Source: Theocolax elegans
Lineage: Eukaryota; Arthropoda; Insecta; Hymenoptera; Cerocephalidae
Assembly (NCBI GenBank): GCA_026168455.1
Contig: CM047431.1
Coordinates: 22,447,365 to 22,511,364, forward strand
Length of the DNA stretch: 64,000 bases
Direction of reading: 5' to 3'
Position 1 is the first letter of the stretch, and the number at the start of each line of letters is the position of its first letter. A program made the translations under genes and the position numbers. This document shows, piece after piece, positions 31,941 to 42,893 of the stretch. The notes below the pieces were generated by a model. It saw only the letters and a list, made by a program, of their open reading frames with translations, was not told the origin of the DNA and made no database searches.

Positions 31941-34900
31941 TTGCAGGGCCAGACGTCATCATCACTTACTAACACTTCTTTCTCCATTTTTCATGTTAAC
32001 ATCAACCGCCTAAAAACACACTTTTCATCCATTGAGTCACTAATACTTCCAGATAATCATGATATCATTGCTTTTTCAGAAACCTTCCTCACAGAGCATG
32101 ACTCCTCCAACATGTTGGACCTTCCTAGTTACACATTGCACAGACTGGATCGGGTTGGTAAGGATGGGGGGGGGGGTGTTGCGGCCTACTTCAAGAATAA
32201 TCTTGATGTTAGGCTCTTGGATCACTCCGACCCCGTTTTTCCCAACACTCCTGAGTTTATGATTTTTAGAGTTCTTATTAAAACCAGTTCACTGCTGTTT
32301 TGTGTTGTTTATAGGAGGCCCACAGCGGCATACCCGTCTAAATTCTTTGATACGTTGACAAATTATCTACATTCTTGCGACCAGGTGGTCATCACCGGTG
32401 ATTTTAATATTAACATGTGCAAGAAAGATGGGGCATCCGCCATGTTGGATTCATACTTAGATTCACTTAACCTGTTACTTATTAAATCCGATCCTACTCA
32501 TCATACGCATTCACTCACTTATTCATCTCATACATGGCTCGATCTTTTCATTATACGTAACCCCCCGCCAGTATTTACTTATTCTAAGTCGGCAGTTCCC
32601 TTTGCAGCAGGGCATGACTTCATTATACTTACATTAGATATTTCCAAACCTTTGCCGGCTGTAAGGAGGATTTGGTCGAGGAATCTCGCTTTGGTTGACC
32701 CGTTGGCGGCGGCTGCTCTGTTTTCTGATACGTTTAATCATCTTTCATCTCTCTCATGTTCTACCACTGTGTCGTCTATATCACCAATCTCTCAACTATC
32801 AAATATGTCGTCTGGCCATTCACCTTCACACTCCTCTTCGCAAAATTCGTCAACCTCATTTGTTTCGCCTCCCATCAACATTTTACTTTCAAATCTTAAT
32901 TCAGCCATCCTACATACATTTGACTCACTCGCTCCTGCCAAACTCATCACCATTAAAAACCCTGGTAAGTCTTGGATTACACCGCACATTAGACAGAACA
33001 TTAAGGCTCGCAACATGGCGTATAAAAGATACTTGGTCACTGGCCTTAGCTCGGATTTCCAGACTTACAAAGATCTACGTAGACTTGTTAGAAATGAGAT
33101 TGACTCCAACAAATTTTTACATTTTAATATCAAAATTAAATCCGCCTCTAGCTCGTCTGCGTTATGGAAGGAGCTCAGGAGCATGGGTCTCATGTCTAAA
33201 TCTACTCAAACACCTCTCAACATGTTTTCACTCGATCAACTCAACTCTCATTATGCTTCTATTTCCTTTTCACCTATTCCTTTCTCTTATACTCAGCTTC
33301 AGTCTCTCATCTCATCACCAGACATCTTACCTCTATCTTGTCCTTTAATGTCCTTTCATTTTGCTCCTATCACCCCACAGAAAGTCATGTCCACAATAAC
33401 CAGGGCCACCTCCAAGGCTATGGGCCATGATGGAATTTCCGTTCCGATGCTTAAACTTTTAGCTGCTAAAATAGCTCCTCACTTGGCTGAAATATTTAAT
33501 TTGTCTCTCTCCACTGGATCGTTTCCAAAGCCTTGGACTAGGTCTCTGCTTTTCCCTCTGGCAAAATCAAACAGGGTGATCTCACCGTCTGACACTAGGC
33601 CCATTGCAAAGCTCTGTGAAGTTTCCAAAATTCTGGAAAAAATAGTGCACGAGCAACTTACTAAGTATCTTAACGATAACAATTTAATTATTGAGAGACA
33701 AGCAGGCTTCCGCGGGGGGCATAGTACTCAGACGGCCCTGATCGGTGTCCTGGATGATATCTGGCGAGCCATAGACAAATGCATGATTACCATACTAGTT
33801 TTATTCGATTTTTCAAAGGCATTTGATTCGGTGCCTCACGACTTATTACTTCGCAAGCTACGTTCGTTGGGCTGTTCCGATGTAGTCATTACCTGGTTCT
33901 ACCACTACTTGGTTGGCCGTCCTCAAGCGGTGGTGGATGAACTAGGAGTGGGCTCGGCCTGGCTGGACACGTCTAGGGGGGTTCCACAGGGTAGTGTCCT
34001 TGGTCCACTCTTATTCTCCATTTTTATTAACGATCTCCCGCATGTTTTAAGTCATTCGGACTATATGATTTTCGCGGATGACACCCAGATTTATCACTTG
34101 TTCTATCCGTCCGACCTCGCTCAGGAAGTGAAGAAAATTTTAGAAGATGCGAATGCGATAGGTAACTGGGCGAGGTCAAACGGGTTAAATTTGAATGTGA
34201 AAAAAACGAAGGTGATGATCTTGGGTAGTCAGGCCTATATTTTGCGTATTGACTTGGACACTGCCCCGAAGGTTACATTAGGAAATAACGTCCTAGATTA
34301 TGAGTCTGAGGTCAAATCACTTGGTCTCTGGATTACTCCTACCCTGGACTGGTCCCGTCAGGTCGCGTCTATATCTCAGCGGGTTCATGGAGTCCTTCAC
34401 TCGTTGAGATTTTTTAAAAGAGCACTCTCACGTCGGAACAGAAAGTGCCTTGTTGAGGCCCTGATTTTCCCGCACTTTGACTACGCTTGCGCGGCTTTCC
34501 ACGATCTGGATGCTAATAGGAATTTAAAATTACAGCGTCTATTCAATGCCTGCGTACGTTTTGTGTGGGGTTGTATTCCGTGGCGCGAACATGTTACGCC
34601 TTACCGTCTTGAGCTAGGTTGGCTGTCGGTCGAGCTTAGAAGATCCCTGTTCATTGCTACCTGCGCCTTTAATGTCATCTCGCATAAATCTCCTTCATAC
34701 ATTGCTCGTCATTTCATTATTCGCGATGCTTTATTTTCATCCCGTTCTTCCTCACGCCACCTACCCTTGTCCCTCTTTTATCTCCCTCCTAGAACTGAAG
34801 CCCTTAATAATTCCTTCATTATCACAGCCTCTCGCCTCATCAATCACCTCGCGTACACCAACTTTGACCCTCTCCTCGGTAGTTCCTTTAAATCATCCCT

Positions 34901-34991
34901 GTCACTTTATCTTTCTGAGCTCGATCGACAAGTTTGGGAGACGAGGATAAACAACGAGGGATTAAATTGCCCTCCAGTACCGGTTTTTTAG
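31941..34991 (+). CDS. LINE ORF2: endonuclease and reverse transcriptase, intact
   Basis: An uninterrupted 1016-codon frame. The AP-endonuclease domain (about residues 12-230) shows VNINRL, FSETFL, VVYRRPTA, VITGDFNIN and GHDF. RT (about 470-760) shows RPIAKL, FDFSKAFDSVPHDLL, PQGSVLGPLLFSIFINDL and IFADDTQIY with the catalytic FADD pair near residue 710. A C-terminal thumb-like region follows. The first in-frame ATG lies inside the endonuclease. The frame is continuous with ORF1 across a single TAA at 31935-31937, so the true start is unclear. The listed start is simply the first codon after the stop region. It would perform target-primed reverse transcription. Confidence 0.9.
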   Translation: MQGQTSSSLTNTSFSIFHVNINRLKTHFSSIESLILPDNHDIIAFSETFLTEHDSSNMLDLPSYTLHRLDRVGKDGGGGVAAYFKNNLDVRLLDHSDPVFPNTPEFMIFRVLIKTSSLLFCVVYRRPTAAYPSKFFDTLTNYLHSCDQVVITGDFNINMCKKDGASAMLDSYLDSLNLLLIKSDPTHHTHSLTYSSHTWLDLFIIRNPPPVFTYSKSAVPFAAGHDFIILTLDISKPLPAVRRIWSRNLALVDPLAAAALFSDTFNHLSSLSCSTTVSSISPISQLSNMSSGHSPSHSSSQNSSTSFVSPPINILLSNLNSAILHTFDSLAPAKLITIKNPGKSWITPHIRQNIKARNMAYKRYLVTGLSSDFQTYKDLRRLVRNEIDSNKFLHFNIKIKSASSSSALWKELRSMGLMSKSTQTPLNMFSLDQLNSHYASISFSPIPFSYTQLQSLISSPDILPLSCPLMSFHFAPITPQKVMSTITRATSKAMGHDGISVPMLKLLAAKIAPHLAEIFNLSLSTGSFPKPWTRSLLFPLAKSNRVISPSDTRPIAKLCEVSKILEKIVHEQLTKYLNDNNLIIERQAGFRGGHSTQTALIGVLDDIWRAIDKCMITILVLFDFSKAFDSVPHDLLLRKLRSLGCSDVVITWFYHYLVGRPQAVVDELGVGSAWLDTSRGVPQGSVLGPLLFSIFINDLPHVLSHSDYMIFADDTQIYHLFYPSDLAQEVKKILEDANAIGNWARSNGLNLNVKKTKVMILGSQAYILRIDLDTAPKVTLGNNVLDYESEVKSLGLWITPTLDWSRQVASISQRVHGVLHSLRFFKRALSRRNRKCLVEALIFPHFDYACAAFHDLDANRNLKLQRLFNACVRFVWGCIPWREHVTPYRLELGWLSVELRRSLFIATCAFNVISHKSPSYIARHFIIRDALFSSRSSSRHLPLSLFYLPPRTEALNNSFIITASRLINHLAYTNFDPLLGSSFKSSLSLYLSELDRQVWETRINNEGLNCPPVPVF

Positions 34992-35341
34992 GAGCTAAGT
35001 TCATTTTATTGTATCTTATTTTTCATATTATATTACGTGTAATTCCTTTTTAATTCCTTTTTAATTCATTTAAATTTTATCTTGGTTTTATCTTTGTTTT
35101 ATTTTCGGCGCTTTGTGTTGATCACACTGTTTTATTCTTTATGTTATTTTATTACTGCGTATTTTATTTGTATTTTGTTTATTTACCTTGTTATATATTA
35201 CTTTGTTATTTAGTTTTAGTTGTAAATAACTATTGTTATTATTTTATTTGTTTTACTATTGTAAATTTCTTTTTGCGTCAAACTTTCTTTTGTGTATACG
35301 GGGTCTTACCCCACCATACCTAATAAATATTATCAATCAAT

Positions 35342-35345
<4 letters not shown>
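34992..35345 (+). other. 3' UTR of the LINE
   Basis: T-rich, with no coding signal. It ends in AATAAA-like sequence and TCAATCAATC repeats directly against the (CT)n tract. Confidence 0.75.

Positions 35346-35403
<58 letters not shown>
35345..35403. repeat. (CT)n microsatellite right of the LINE
   Basis: About 29 CT units that follow the LINE tail without a gap. Two shorter CT runs occur at about 35479-35499 and 35562-35578 in the same gypsy-5 leader. Confidence 0.95.
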
Positions 35404-35407
<4 letters not shown>

Positions 35408-35744
35408 CAAACACAATATACGGCTAGGGATACCCGCGCGTTCCTACTCTCACGCCAACCCGAAGATTTCAAATTATTCTCTCTCTCTCTCTCTCTCTCA
35501 CTCACACACACAATTCAATTGTAATGGCATGCGTCCATGCCATTATCCGCCTATATGCTCTGTCTCTCTCTCTCTCTCACGCGACTTGCAAAGCAAAATT
35601 TTTTTAAAAATAAATAACCCGCTGTTTCTTAAATAAGTACAGGTAAACCTGTACATAGAAGAAACACATATTTTTTTTAAGAAAAATAAGACAGAATTCA
35701 CCGACCCGAAAATCTCGACACGTAGGCAGTTCAACTACCGTCCC
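35404..35744 (-). other. Gypsy-5 leader next to the primer site
   Basis: Non-coding, with short CT/CA runs. No gene is seen. Confidence 0.6.
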
Positions 35745-35757
35745 GTCACGGTCGCCA
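35745..35757 (-). promoter_or_regulatory. Primer-binding site of gypsy-5
   Basis: The minus strand reads TGGCGACCGTGAC, two bases inside the LTR end at 35760. Confidence 0.85.
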
Positions 35758-35759
35758 TT

Positions 35760-36530
35760 TGTAACGTGGTATTTCGTCCTAATACCAGTTACAAGTTATT
35801 TATTAATTTAATACAGCGACGACGGCCCCGAAGAACGCGTCTTTGTCGTCGCCGTGGGTTAATAAGTTAACCCGTCGGGACACGGTAGCGGAGATAGGAC
35901 GATCTCCTCTATACCGACACACTTGGCGGGAAAATCGGGAATCGGAAGGTTGATTGCGGGTTAATTTATAATTAATAATAATGCGACCATTATATTAAAG
36001 CAAATAAACAATATTTATTTATGAAGGCTACACGGAGGTACCCGACAATGTATAACGGGGCGTTCTCCCGGTTGCGTGGTATATACGCGGCAAGCAGGGG
36101 CTGCCCCCGTGCTCGCCCCGCGCAATACGTAATCGGTTTCGGTAGCACCGGTGTGCAACCGAACAAACATACGTGCACACTCACTCAACACTCTCTATGA
36201 TATACCGACGGACGTCGGGTACTTACCGGGCTGGTTTGTCCATTGGCCCTGATGCGCGTCGGCGCCCCGACGCCTGCTGACCGGTGAAGTCGGCCCGGTT
36301 TCCCGTCGTCCTCGACGGTGGTCTGCAGGTGCGGCCTGATGCCGCGGCTAATCGCCTACCTCGGGGAACACTCAACCCGAGGTATATGGTCCTTCGCACT
36401 GCACTTACACGAACTCACTAGCACTCGTGTACGACTTCCCGGAGCACGGACGAACCGGTCCGGTACTTCCCGTGGCGCGCGAATCTAGACGTGACGATGT
36501 GTTAATAAGATGCTGTCGCGGTCAAGACCA
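35760..36530 (-). repeat. Gypsy-5 LTR, right copy (5' LTR)
   Basis: The plus strand runs from TGTAACGTGG to AGACCA and matches 25169-25919. It ends where unrelated sequence leading into gypsy-4 begins, so the U3 end may be truncated. Confidence 0.88.
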
Positions 36531-36552
36531 GAGGCGGTCAACTGCAGCTTAC

Positions 36553-37522
36553 AAATGTGGCAACGGTTTAGTTAATTTTTGAGTCGGCGGATCGCGGACA
36601 ACGAGAATCCCCTCCGAACAGCGCAAAAATTATTCGGTGTATAAATTTAAATGTTTAGATTTGTTAGCAAGTTAAATAATTAAATTTTCATTTCCTTTTC
36701 ATTCAATTTATTTAAAAAAGAGAAATATAAATTATTTCAACTTGGTAGCAACATAAATTATTTATTTAGTCCTTTTAAGGATAAAATAAATATATTTCGC
36801 TGAAAAATTGTCGTTTGGGACGACAATTAGTGAAATAATTATTTTGTTGCATACCATACGGGATTTACAACATTTTGTAAATACCCCTACTGTTGAAATA
36901 ATTTAATTGAATTTGTGTTTGTAGTGTAGTGTAAATTATAAAGTAAATTTTTTTTTTATTTTGGGCTTGGATAAGCAAAATAATAAATAGTGTCTTGGTG
37001 TGTGTGAATCACAAGACACTGTATTTATTTTTATATTTATTTTAAAATTAATTATTTTTGCTCGTTAGCGAGATAAATAATTTAATTTTTTGCTTTTCTT
37101 TTCTTCCTTTATAATGTGTTGTTTGTGTATTTATTAATAGATTGAGACTTTAATTATTTCAATTTCCATAACAGAATAATTTCGTTTCGTCAGTGAGGAA
37201 TGTTTTGGATTATAACTAGCGAGAGAGATATTTTGGGAAATCGTTAGATATACCATTACTGGTAAATTACCGACGACATTGAAATAATTTGAAGAGTTTT
37301 TTGTTAATAATTATTTTTGCTTGCAGAAGCAATTGTATAGAGTCTTGGTGTGTGTGTGTGTCACAAGACACTATTATAAACATTAATTATTTAGACTTGT
37401 GAGCAGGTTAGGTAATTAATTTTAATTTGGTGCAAGTGTGAAGTGTGTGATTTGTCACAAGAGCACCCATTCCTGAAGAAGATGGAGCTCTGTCACCAAG
37501 TGGTCAGTCTAGAAACTCGCCT
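36553..37522 (+). other. AT-rich leader of gypsy-4 with repeated hairpins
   Basis: Non-coding. Two copies of an AGTGTCTTG...CAAGACACT hairpin lie at 36989-37020 and about 37337-37374, each within a similar AT-rich module (see findings). Confidence 0.65.
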
Positions 37523-39640
37523 ATGAGTACTGCACAAAGCCCGAGGTTGGCATCAACATGTGCTATACCTAAACGGTTTGGTGAGGTATTGGAAGCAAAC
37601 ACGACCACGACTGCTATCCCTTATGATCCTGTTTCGGTGGCTGCAACCTCATGCACAACCACTACGTCGACGGTTACGACCGTGACGACTGCTAAACTCG
37701 GAGGTTTTATGCACCCGCACGTTACCTCCCAATTGACGAGCAAAGAAACAGCGGACATCTTGGCACTAGAGAGAGTGAAGTGCCAACACAACATTTTGAC
37801 TTGGGTTCGCAGACGGAAGCCGACCGTCGTACGTCACGAGGATACACCTCTAGACAATACGACAACAGGCAACCTGAGGCTAATACAACCGAACGTCAAT
37901 TTGTTGATGATAGGAATGGATATGACCTTCCTAATGACGTCAGTGTTCAATCTTACGAAAAACCGAGGTTTGAACAGAGACGTCGTGAGACCTCTTCTAA
38001 GACTTGTGAGGGACAAGATAGAAGAGAGAGGCGTGAGTACACGACTCCAACCAGAAATTCACCACACCATCGTTCTGTCAGTAGAGCCTCAAGCAACGAT
38101 GAACGTCGTGAAAGCTGTACGGAGAGACGTACTCATAAACGTCAGTCCAACCGTAAACTCGACGACCGACCACAGCCGGAAATTCCGGAGCAAGGTCACA
38201 AAGAGAGGTCGGACAGACGTAGAGAAACGTCTCAAGAGAAACGTCCGGTGTCCACGGATTCGTCCGATGGGTATCAGTCTGATCGCGAAAGTACTCGTAG
38301 GAGATCCGATTCTCGTAGGGCGGCTGCAGGCCGACAAGAGAGTAGGAATCCTTCTACCAGCAAGCGTAGGAGTTCCCGGACGGATAATAGAGACGACCGT
38401 CGGGAAAGACACTCCTACGAGGCCAGGCCAAGGTATCGTGAAGACGATAACCGAACGCACGATCGGACAGGATGCGCACGAGAGCTGCGTATCTGGAACA
38501 TGTCCTTTAATGGTGAAACCAAAAAAGACGCGGAAGAGTTTCTGAAGCGTTTGCACAACTTCAGAAATGACAACGAGTTCTCAGATCGCAGGATGTTTAG
38601 TGCCCTGCCCAATGTTATCTCAAAATGAGCTCTGTTCTGGTATAGAACAGTTCAGCCATCTCTTCGCGATTGGCGTGATTTTGAGATCGAGTTCCTAAAT
38701 GAGTATGGCCGTATAATAAATGACGAAGATTTACTCATGGAACTTCCATCAAGAACACAAAATGAGGGAGAAAAGGCTACGACGTTCTTGAACTGTTTCA
38801 GAGCGATCGTAAATAAGTTTAAATGCCCTCCCTCATTAAAACAACAGGTGAAGATGGCCTACTCGCAGATACACCAAATCAGGAATTTTTTCGATTTGAC
38901 AAGCTACGGTAAAGAGTACGAGCAGCATTTAACATGGGACACGAAATTCTCCAGTTCCAACGTTAAGCGTGAAAAGCTCGTACCAGAAGCTTTTCCGAAA
39001 CAGAGTGGTGGAGCACGAGTTTCGGGTAAAGTGGCGACTGTTACCGAAAAGAGTAAGGATGAGTCTTCTCATTCGGATAAACAGTCGTCTAAGAGAACTA
39101 TTAAGAAGAAGAGCAAGAAAAGTGCGAAAAACTCGCCAAACTTTTCTTCAAGCAAATACGAAGCAGCCGCTGTGTACGGTACTTCCAACGTCGCTAATAG
39201 TTTTCAGAAACGATACGGCAAATCGAATAATGGAGTGAGTGCTCACAATTCGAAATACGTATCGTACGTGCCTGTTTCTCAACAGTCACCTGGGCAACAA
39301 AAACAGAGCTCGGGTAAAAGAGAAAGACGTGCTTTGACGAATTCTCAACTGCCCCAGCCAAACGTTTTTGTCCCACAAATGGCACAAAACCTGGTGAGGT
39401 ATGTGCAACCACAGGCGACGGCAGTAAACCCAACGAACCTGAGCACCAACTTTAGCGGCGTGTGTTTCACATGCAAAAAGTCGGTCATAGGTCGTCGGAT
39501 ATCCTGAGCCGAACATGCTACCAATGCAGAAACATTGGGCACACCGCTGAGCAGTGCTCTACCGAATTGGTAGCAAAGGAGTGCTAGCTGTGTGGAACTA
39601 GTGGCGTTACACTCCAAACATGTCCTAACTGCGTCAGGTT
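37523..39640 (+). pseudogene. Gypsy-4 gag (frameshifted, one premature TGA)
   Basis: The probable ATG is at 37523 in a Thr-rich N-terminal frame. Reading moves near 37780 to a frame with an Arg/Ser/Asp-rich stretch (37780-38460), then the capsid-like WNMSFNGETKKDAEEFL. A TGA at 38626-38628 interrupts ISK/ALFWYR, and the same frame resumes to 39507. Zinc knuckles (CFTCKK, then CYQCRNIGHTAEQC and CPNC) follow in another frame, with one TAG replacing a codon in the last motif. A second partial copy lies at 40397-41290. It is non-functional. Confidence 0.8.
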
Positions 39641-42038
39641 CCTTCAAAACGTGGGAAACCTGAACGCAGGGCACCCGAGCGGCCCGGGCGCCCTGAACTG
39701 CAGTAAGTAAACCGCATGGTTTACAAGGGCAAGAGCTTAAGGTTGGAGAACCCTCTAAACTCTTTGAGAAGTCTAGCAAATCATTTGCTGACTTCTCTAA
39801 AGTCCTTAACGGAGATCAAATTCCCTCTCAGACCGAAGTTGGCGTTGAAAGTAAGTCTGAGTGTAAGGATCCTAAACGTTCTGGGGATTCGACAGATGGA
39901 AAAGTTCTTAGAACACAACCTGTCAATCCCACCCGAGCTTTGCAAGGTAAAACAGAACAAGGAACCTTATTAGACCTAACAAAAGCGTGAGGCTAAAGAT
40001 TGGGCTAAGGAACTCCAAAGGTAAATATACGCTGGTAGCAGAGATATAATTGGTGAAAGAAGACGTAAAGAGATCGTTATCTCAGCCACTTAGCAACCAT
40101 CGGAGTGAACACCTTGGTTGTTGCTCATCGTCGAGGTGTGCATAACATGAACCGTACAAACTCGAGGCCTGACATGCAGTTCAACTGAGAATTGTAGAGA
40201 ATATTGAGCATTCCATCATTCTCGGTATGGATTTTCTACAACATTGGAATATGGAAGTCAAATTAGGCGAAGCTATTGGCGTATTGGCGAGAGTGATTGG
40301 AGACACTTCGTCAGAGATACAGCTCATGACATCGATTCGAGGATTTCCGCTGAATGTGCTGGTATAATTGAGATACAGGACGACCAGCGGAAACAAGTCT
40401 AAGAGAACTATTAAGAAGAAGAGCAAGAAAAGTGCGAAAAACTCGCCAAACTTTTCTTCAAGCAAATACGAAGCAGCCGCTGTGTACGGTACTTCCAACG
40501 TCGCTAATAGTTTTCAGAAACGATACGGCAAATCGAATAATGGAGTGAGTGCTCACAATTCGAAATACGTATCGTACGTGCCTGTTTCTCAACAGTCACC
40601 TGGGCAACAAAAACAGAGCTCGGGTAAAAGAGAAAGACGTGCTTTGACGAATTCTCAACTGCCCCAGCCAAACGTTTTTGTCCCACAAATGGCACAAAAC
40701 CTGGTGAGGTATGTGCAACCACAGGCGACGGCAGTAAACCCAACGAACCTGAGCACCAACTTTAGCGGCGTGTGTTTCACATGCAAAAAGTCGGTCATAG
40801 GTCGTCGGATATCCTGAGCCGAACATGCTACCAATGCAGAAACATTGGGCACACCGCTGAGCAGTGCTCTACCGAATTGGTAGCAAAGGAGTGCTAGCTG
40901 TGTGGAACTAGTGGCGTTACACTCCAAACATGTCCTAACTGCGTCAGGTTCCTTCAAAACGTGGGAAACCTGAACGCAGGGCACCCGAGCGGCCCGGGCG
41001 CCCTGAACTGCAGTAAGTAAACCGCATGGTTTACAAGGGCAAGAGCTTAAGGTTGGAGAACCCTCTAAACTCTTTGAGAAGTCTAGCAAATCATTTGCTG
41101 ACTTCTCTAAAGTCCTTAACGGAGATCAAATTCCCTCTCAGACCGAAGTTGGCGTTGAAAGTAAGTCTGAGTGTAAGGATCCTAAACGTTCTGGGGATTC
41201 GACAGATGGAAAAGTTCTTAGAACACAACCTGTCAATCCCACCCGAGCTTTGCAAGGTAAAACAGAACAAGGAACCTTATTAGACCTACAAAAGCGTGAG
41301 GCTAAAGATTGGGCTAAGGAACTCCAAAGGTAAATATACTCTGGTAGCAGAGATATAATTGGTGAAGAAGACGTAAAGAGATCGTTATCTCAGCCACTTA
41401 GCACCATCGGAGTGAACAACCTTGGTTGTTGCTCATCGTCGATGGTGTGCATAACATGTACCGTACAAACTCGGTGCCGAGCAGTGCAGTTCAGGGGGAG
41501 GGCAGATGCCGTACCAAGTACGTCTAAAATGACACACACGGCATCGACTCCTAACGACGATAGTCAAACCGATCAGATAATTGTTGGATTCCAAGCGGAT
41601 AACCGGCTATTCTTTTTGGTACGACTCGGTGGAAAGGACTTTAAAGCACTTTTCGATCCTGGCGCCATGGTCTCTCTTGTACGATCATATGTTGTCGAAC
41701 AGTACAAGTTTAAATGGAGACCTGTCAAGGTTATGGTGAAAGGTGTGGCTGGACCAGCACTTAAAGTCCTTGGCCTTATCGACATTCTATTCTGTGTAGA
41801 AGGCCTTGATGGCAATATCCAACTGAGAATTGTAGAGAATATTGAGCATTCCATCATTCTCAGTATGGATTTTCTACAACATTGGAATATGGAAGTCAAA
41901 TTAGGCGAAGCTATCTGGCGTATTGGCGAGAGTGATTGGAGACACTTCGTCAGAGATACAGCTCATGACATCGATTCGAGGATTTCCGCTGAATGTGCTG
42001 GTATAATTGAGATACAGGACGACCAGCGGAAACAAGTC
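39087..42038 (+). repeat. Tandem duplication inside gypsy-4 (1310 and 1642 bp)
   Basis: Unit 1 (39087-40396) and unit 2 (40397-42038) both run from late gag into the protease-RT linker. Unit 1 lacks about 332 bases that unit 2 keeps (near 41480-41815), most of the protease. The junction shares GTCT with the sequence before unit 1. Confidence 0.92.
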
Positions 42039-42308
42039 AAAGAGTTAGTTGAAAGCCTACTCTTGCCCTCGATGGATGTCCACGGCTTTACGACGTTAAC
42101 GGAGCACCACATAGAGGTTGAGCCTGGTGCAAGACCGGTTTGTCATAAGCTGAGACGTATGTCTCCCAAGGTCCTCGAATTTGCCCAGAGTGATGTCAAA
42201 AAAATGTTTGACAAGGGCGTTATTGAACCGAGTGCGAGTGATTGGTCAGCTGCTCCGGTCATCGTCCGCAAGGACGATCGAAGTTATCGCTTCTGTATCG
42301 ATTTTTGA
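41412..42308 (+). pseudogene. Gypsy-4 protease and start of RT
   Basis: RLGGKDFKALFDPGAMVSLV carries D-P-G in place of the catalytic D-T/S-G, and GVAGPALKVLGLIDILF with ILSMDFLQHW marks the rest of the fold. RT begins with the conserved EPGARPV, VIEPSASDWSAAPVIVRK and YRFCIDF. It ends at a TGA (42306-42308) that looks like a CGA to TGA change. The first codons (41412-41520) are probably upstream linker. Confidence 0.85.
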
Positions 42309-42893
42309 GACCTTAATGCAGTCACAAAACGTGATTCTTATCCAATTCTTAATATGGGTACCATATTGGATAAGCTGCATAACGCAAGGTATGTATCAAA
42401 AATCGATCTTAAGAAAGCGTACTTCCAAATATTAATGGCCTTGGCGAGCCGGCATTATACTGCATTTGCTGTACCAGGGTCGGGGCTGTGGCAGTTCACG
42501 AGAATGCCATTTGGCCTCATGAATGCTTCTATGACCTTTTCACGGCTTATAGATGCAATTTTCGGACCTAAGGTGGAACCTCATGTGTTTGGTTATCTAG
42601 ATGACTTGATCGTCATTACCGAAACTTTTAAAGACCATCTAAGATGGCTCGAATACATACTAAGGACGTTGAATTACGCTGGACTCGAAGTGAATCGAGA
42701 GAAGTGTGAGTTTTGTTGTTCCAGTGTAACGTTCCTTGGGTACAAATTGGACGCGGACGGCTTGAGGCCTGATGAGGAACGAGTCGCTCCAGTTCTTAAC
42801 TACCCTACCCCTCGTAATATCAAACAGCTGAGATCCTCCTTCGGGATGGTAGGCTGGTATTCTCGATTCATTAATCGAGAAGCTGACATTTAA
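42309..42893 (+). pseudogene. Gypsy-4 reverse transcriptase, central part
   Basis: Same frame as the preceding piece. SKIDLKKAYFQI, FTRMPFGLMNASMTF and FGYLDDLIVI give the RT palm with the YxDD pair. LNREKCEFC-type and FLGYKLDADGL thumb motifs follow. A TAA at 42891-42893 ends this segment before RNase H. It closely matches the gypsy-5 RT. Confidence 0.88.

Larger units (their letters stand above)
30474..35345 (+). mobile_element. CR1/L2-like non-LTR retrotransposon, nearly full length
   Basis: Plus-strand element with a 5' UTR (30474-30717), ORF1 with a PHD-like zinc finger and a coiled-coil region, an intact ORF2 with endonuclease and RT, and a 3' UTR ending in AATAAATATTATCAATCAATCAATC, a short-tandem-repeat tail of the type seen in CR1/L2 elements. 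It lies between two (CT)n tracts within the leader of gypsy-5, which runs on the other strand. The 5' boundary is inferred from the microsatellite edge. Confidence 0.85.
25169..36530 (-). mobile_element. Ty3/gypsy element 'gypsy-5', internally deleted, with a nested LINE
   Basis: On the minus strand the order is LTR (35760-36530), primer site, leader with (GA)n tracts, nested CR1/L2-like element (30474-35345), remaining leader, a gag stub, protease, partial RT, a deletion joining RT to an unrelated or 3'-ORF segment, a purine-rich non-coding region, and a second LTR (25169-25919). Protease and RT are closest to gypsy-4 in this window. It is non-autonomous. Confidence 0.85.

Noticed and set aside
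37834..39433. Minus-strand open frames across gypsy-4 gag
   Set aside because: They are antisense shadows. The plus strand has capsid-like and zinc-knuckle motifs in order.
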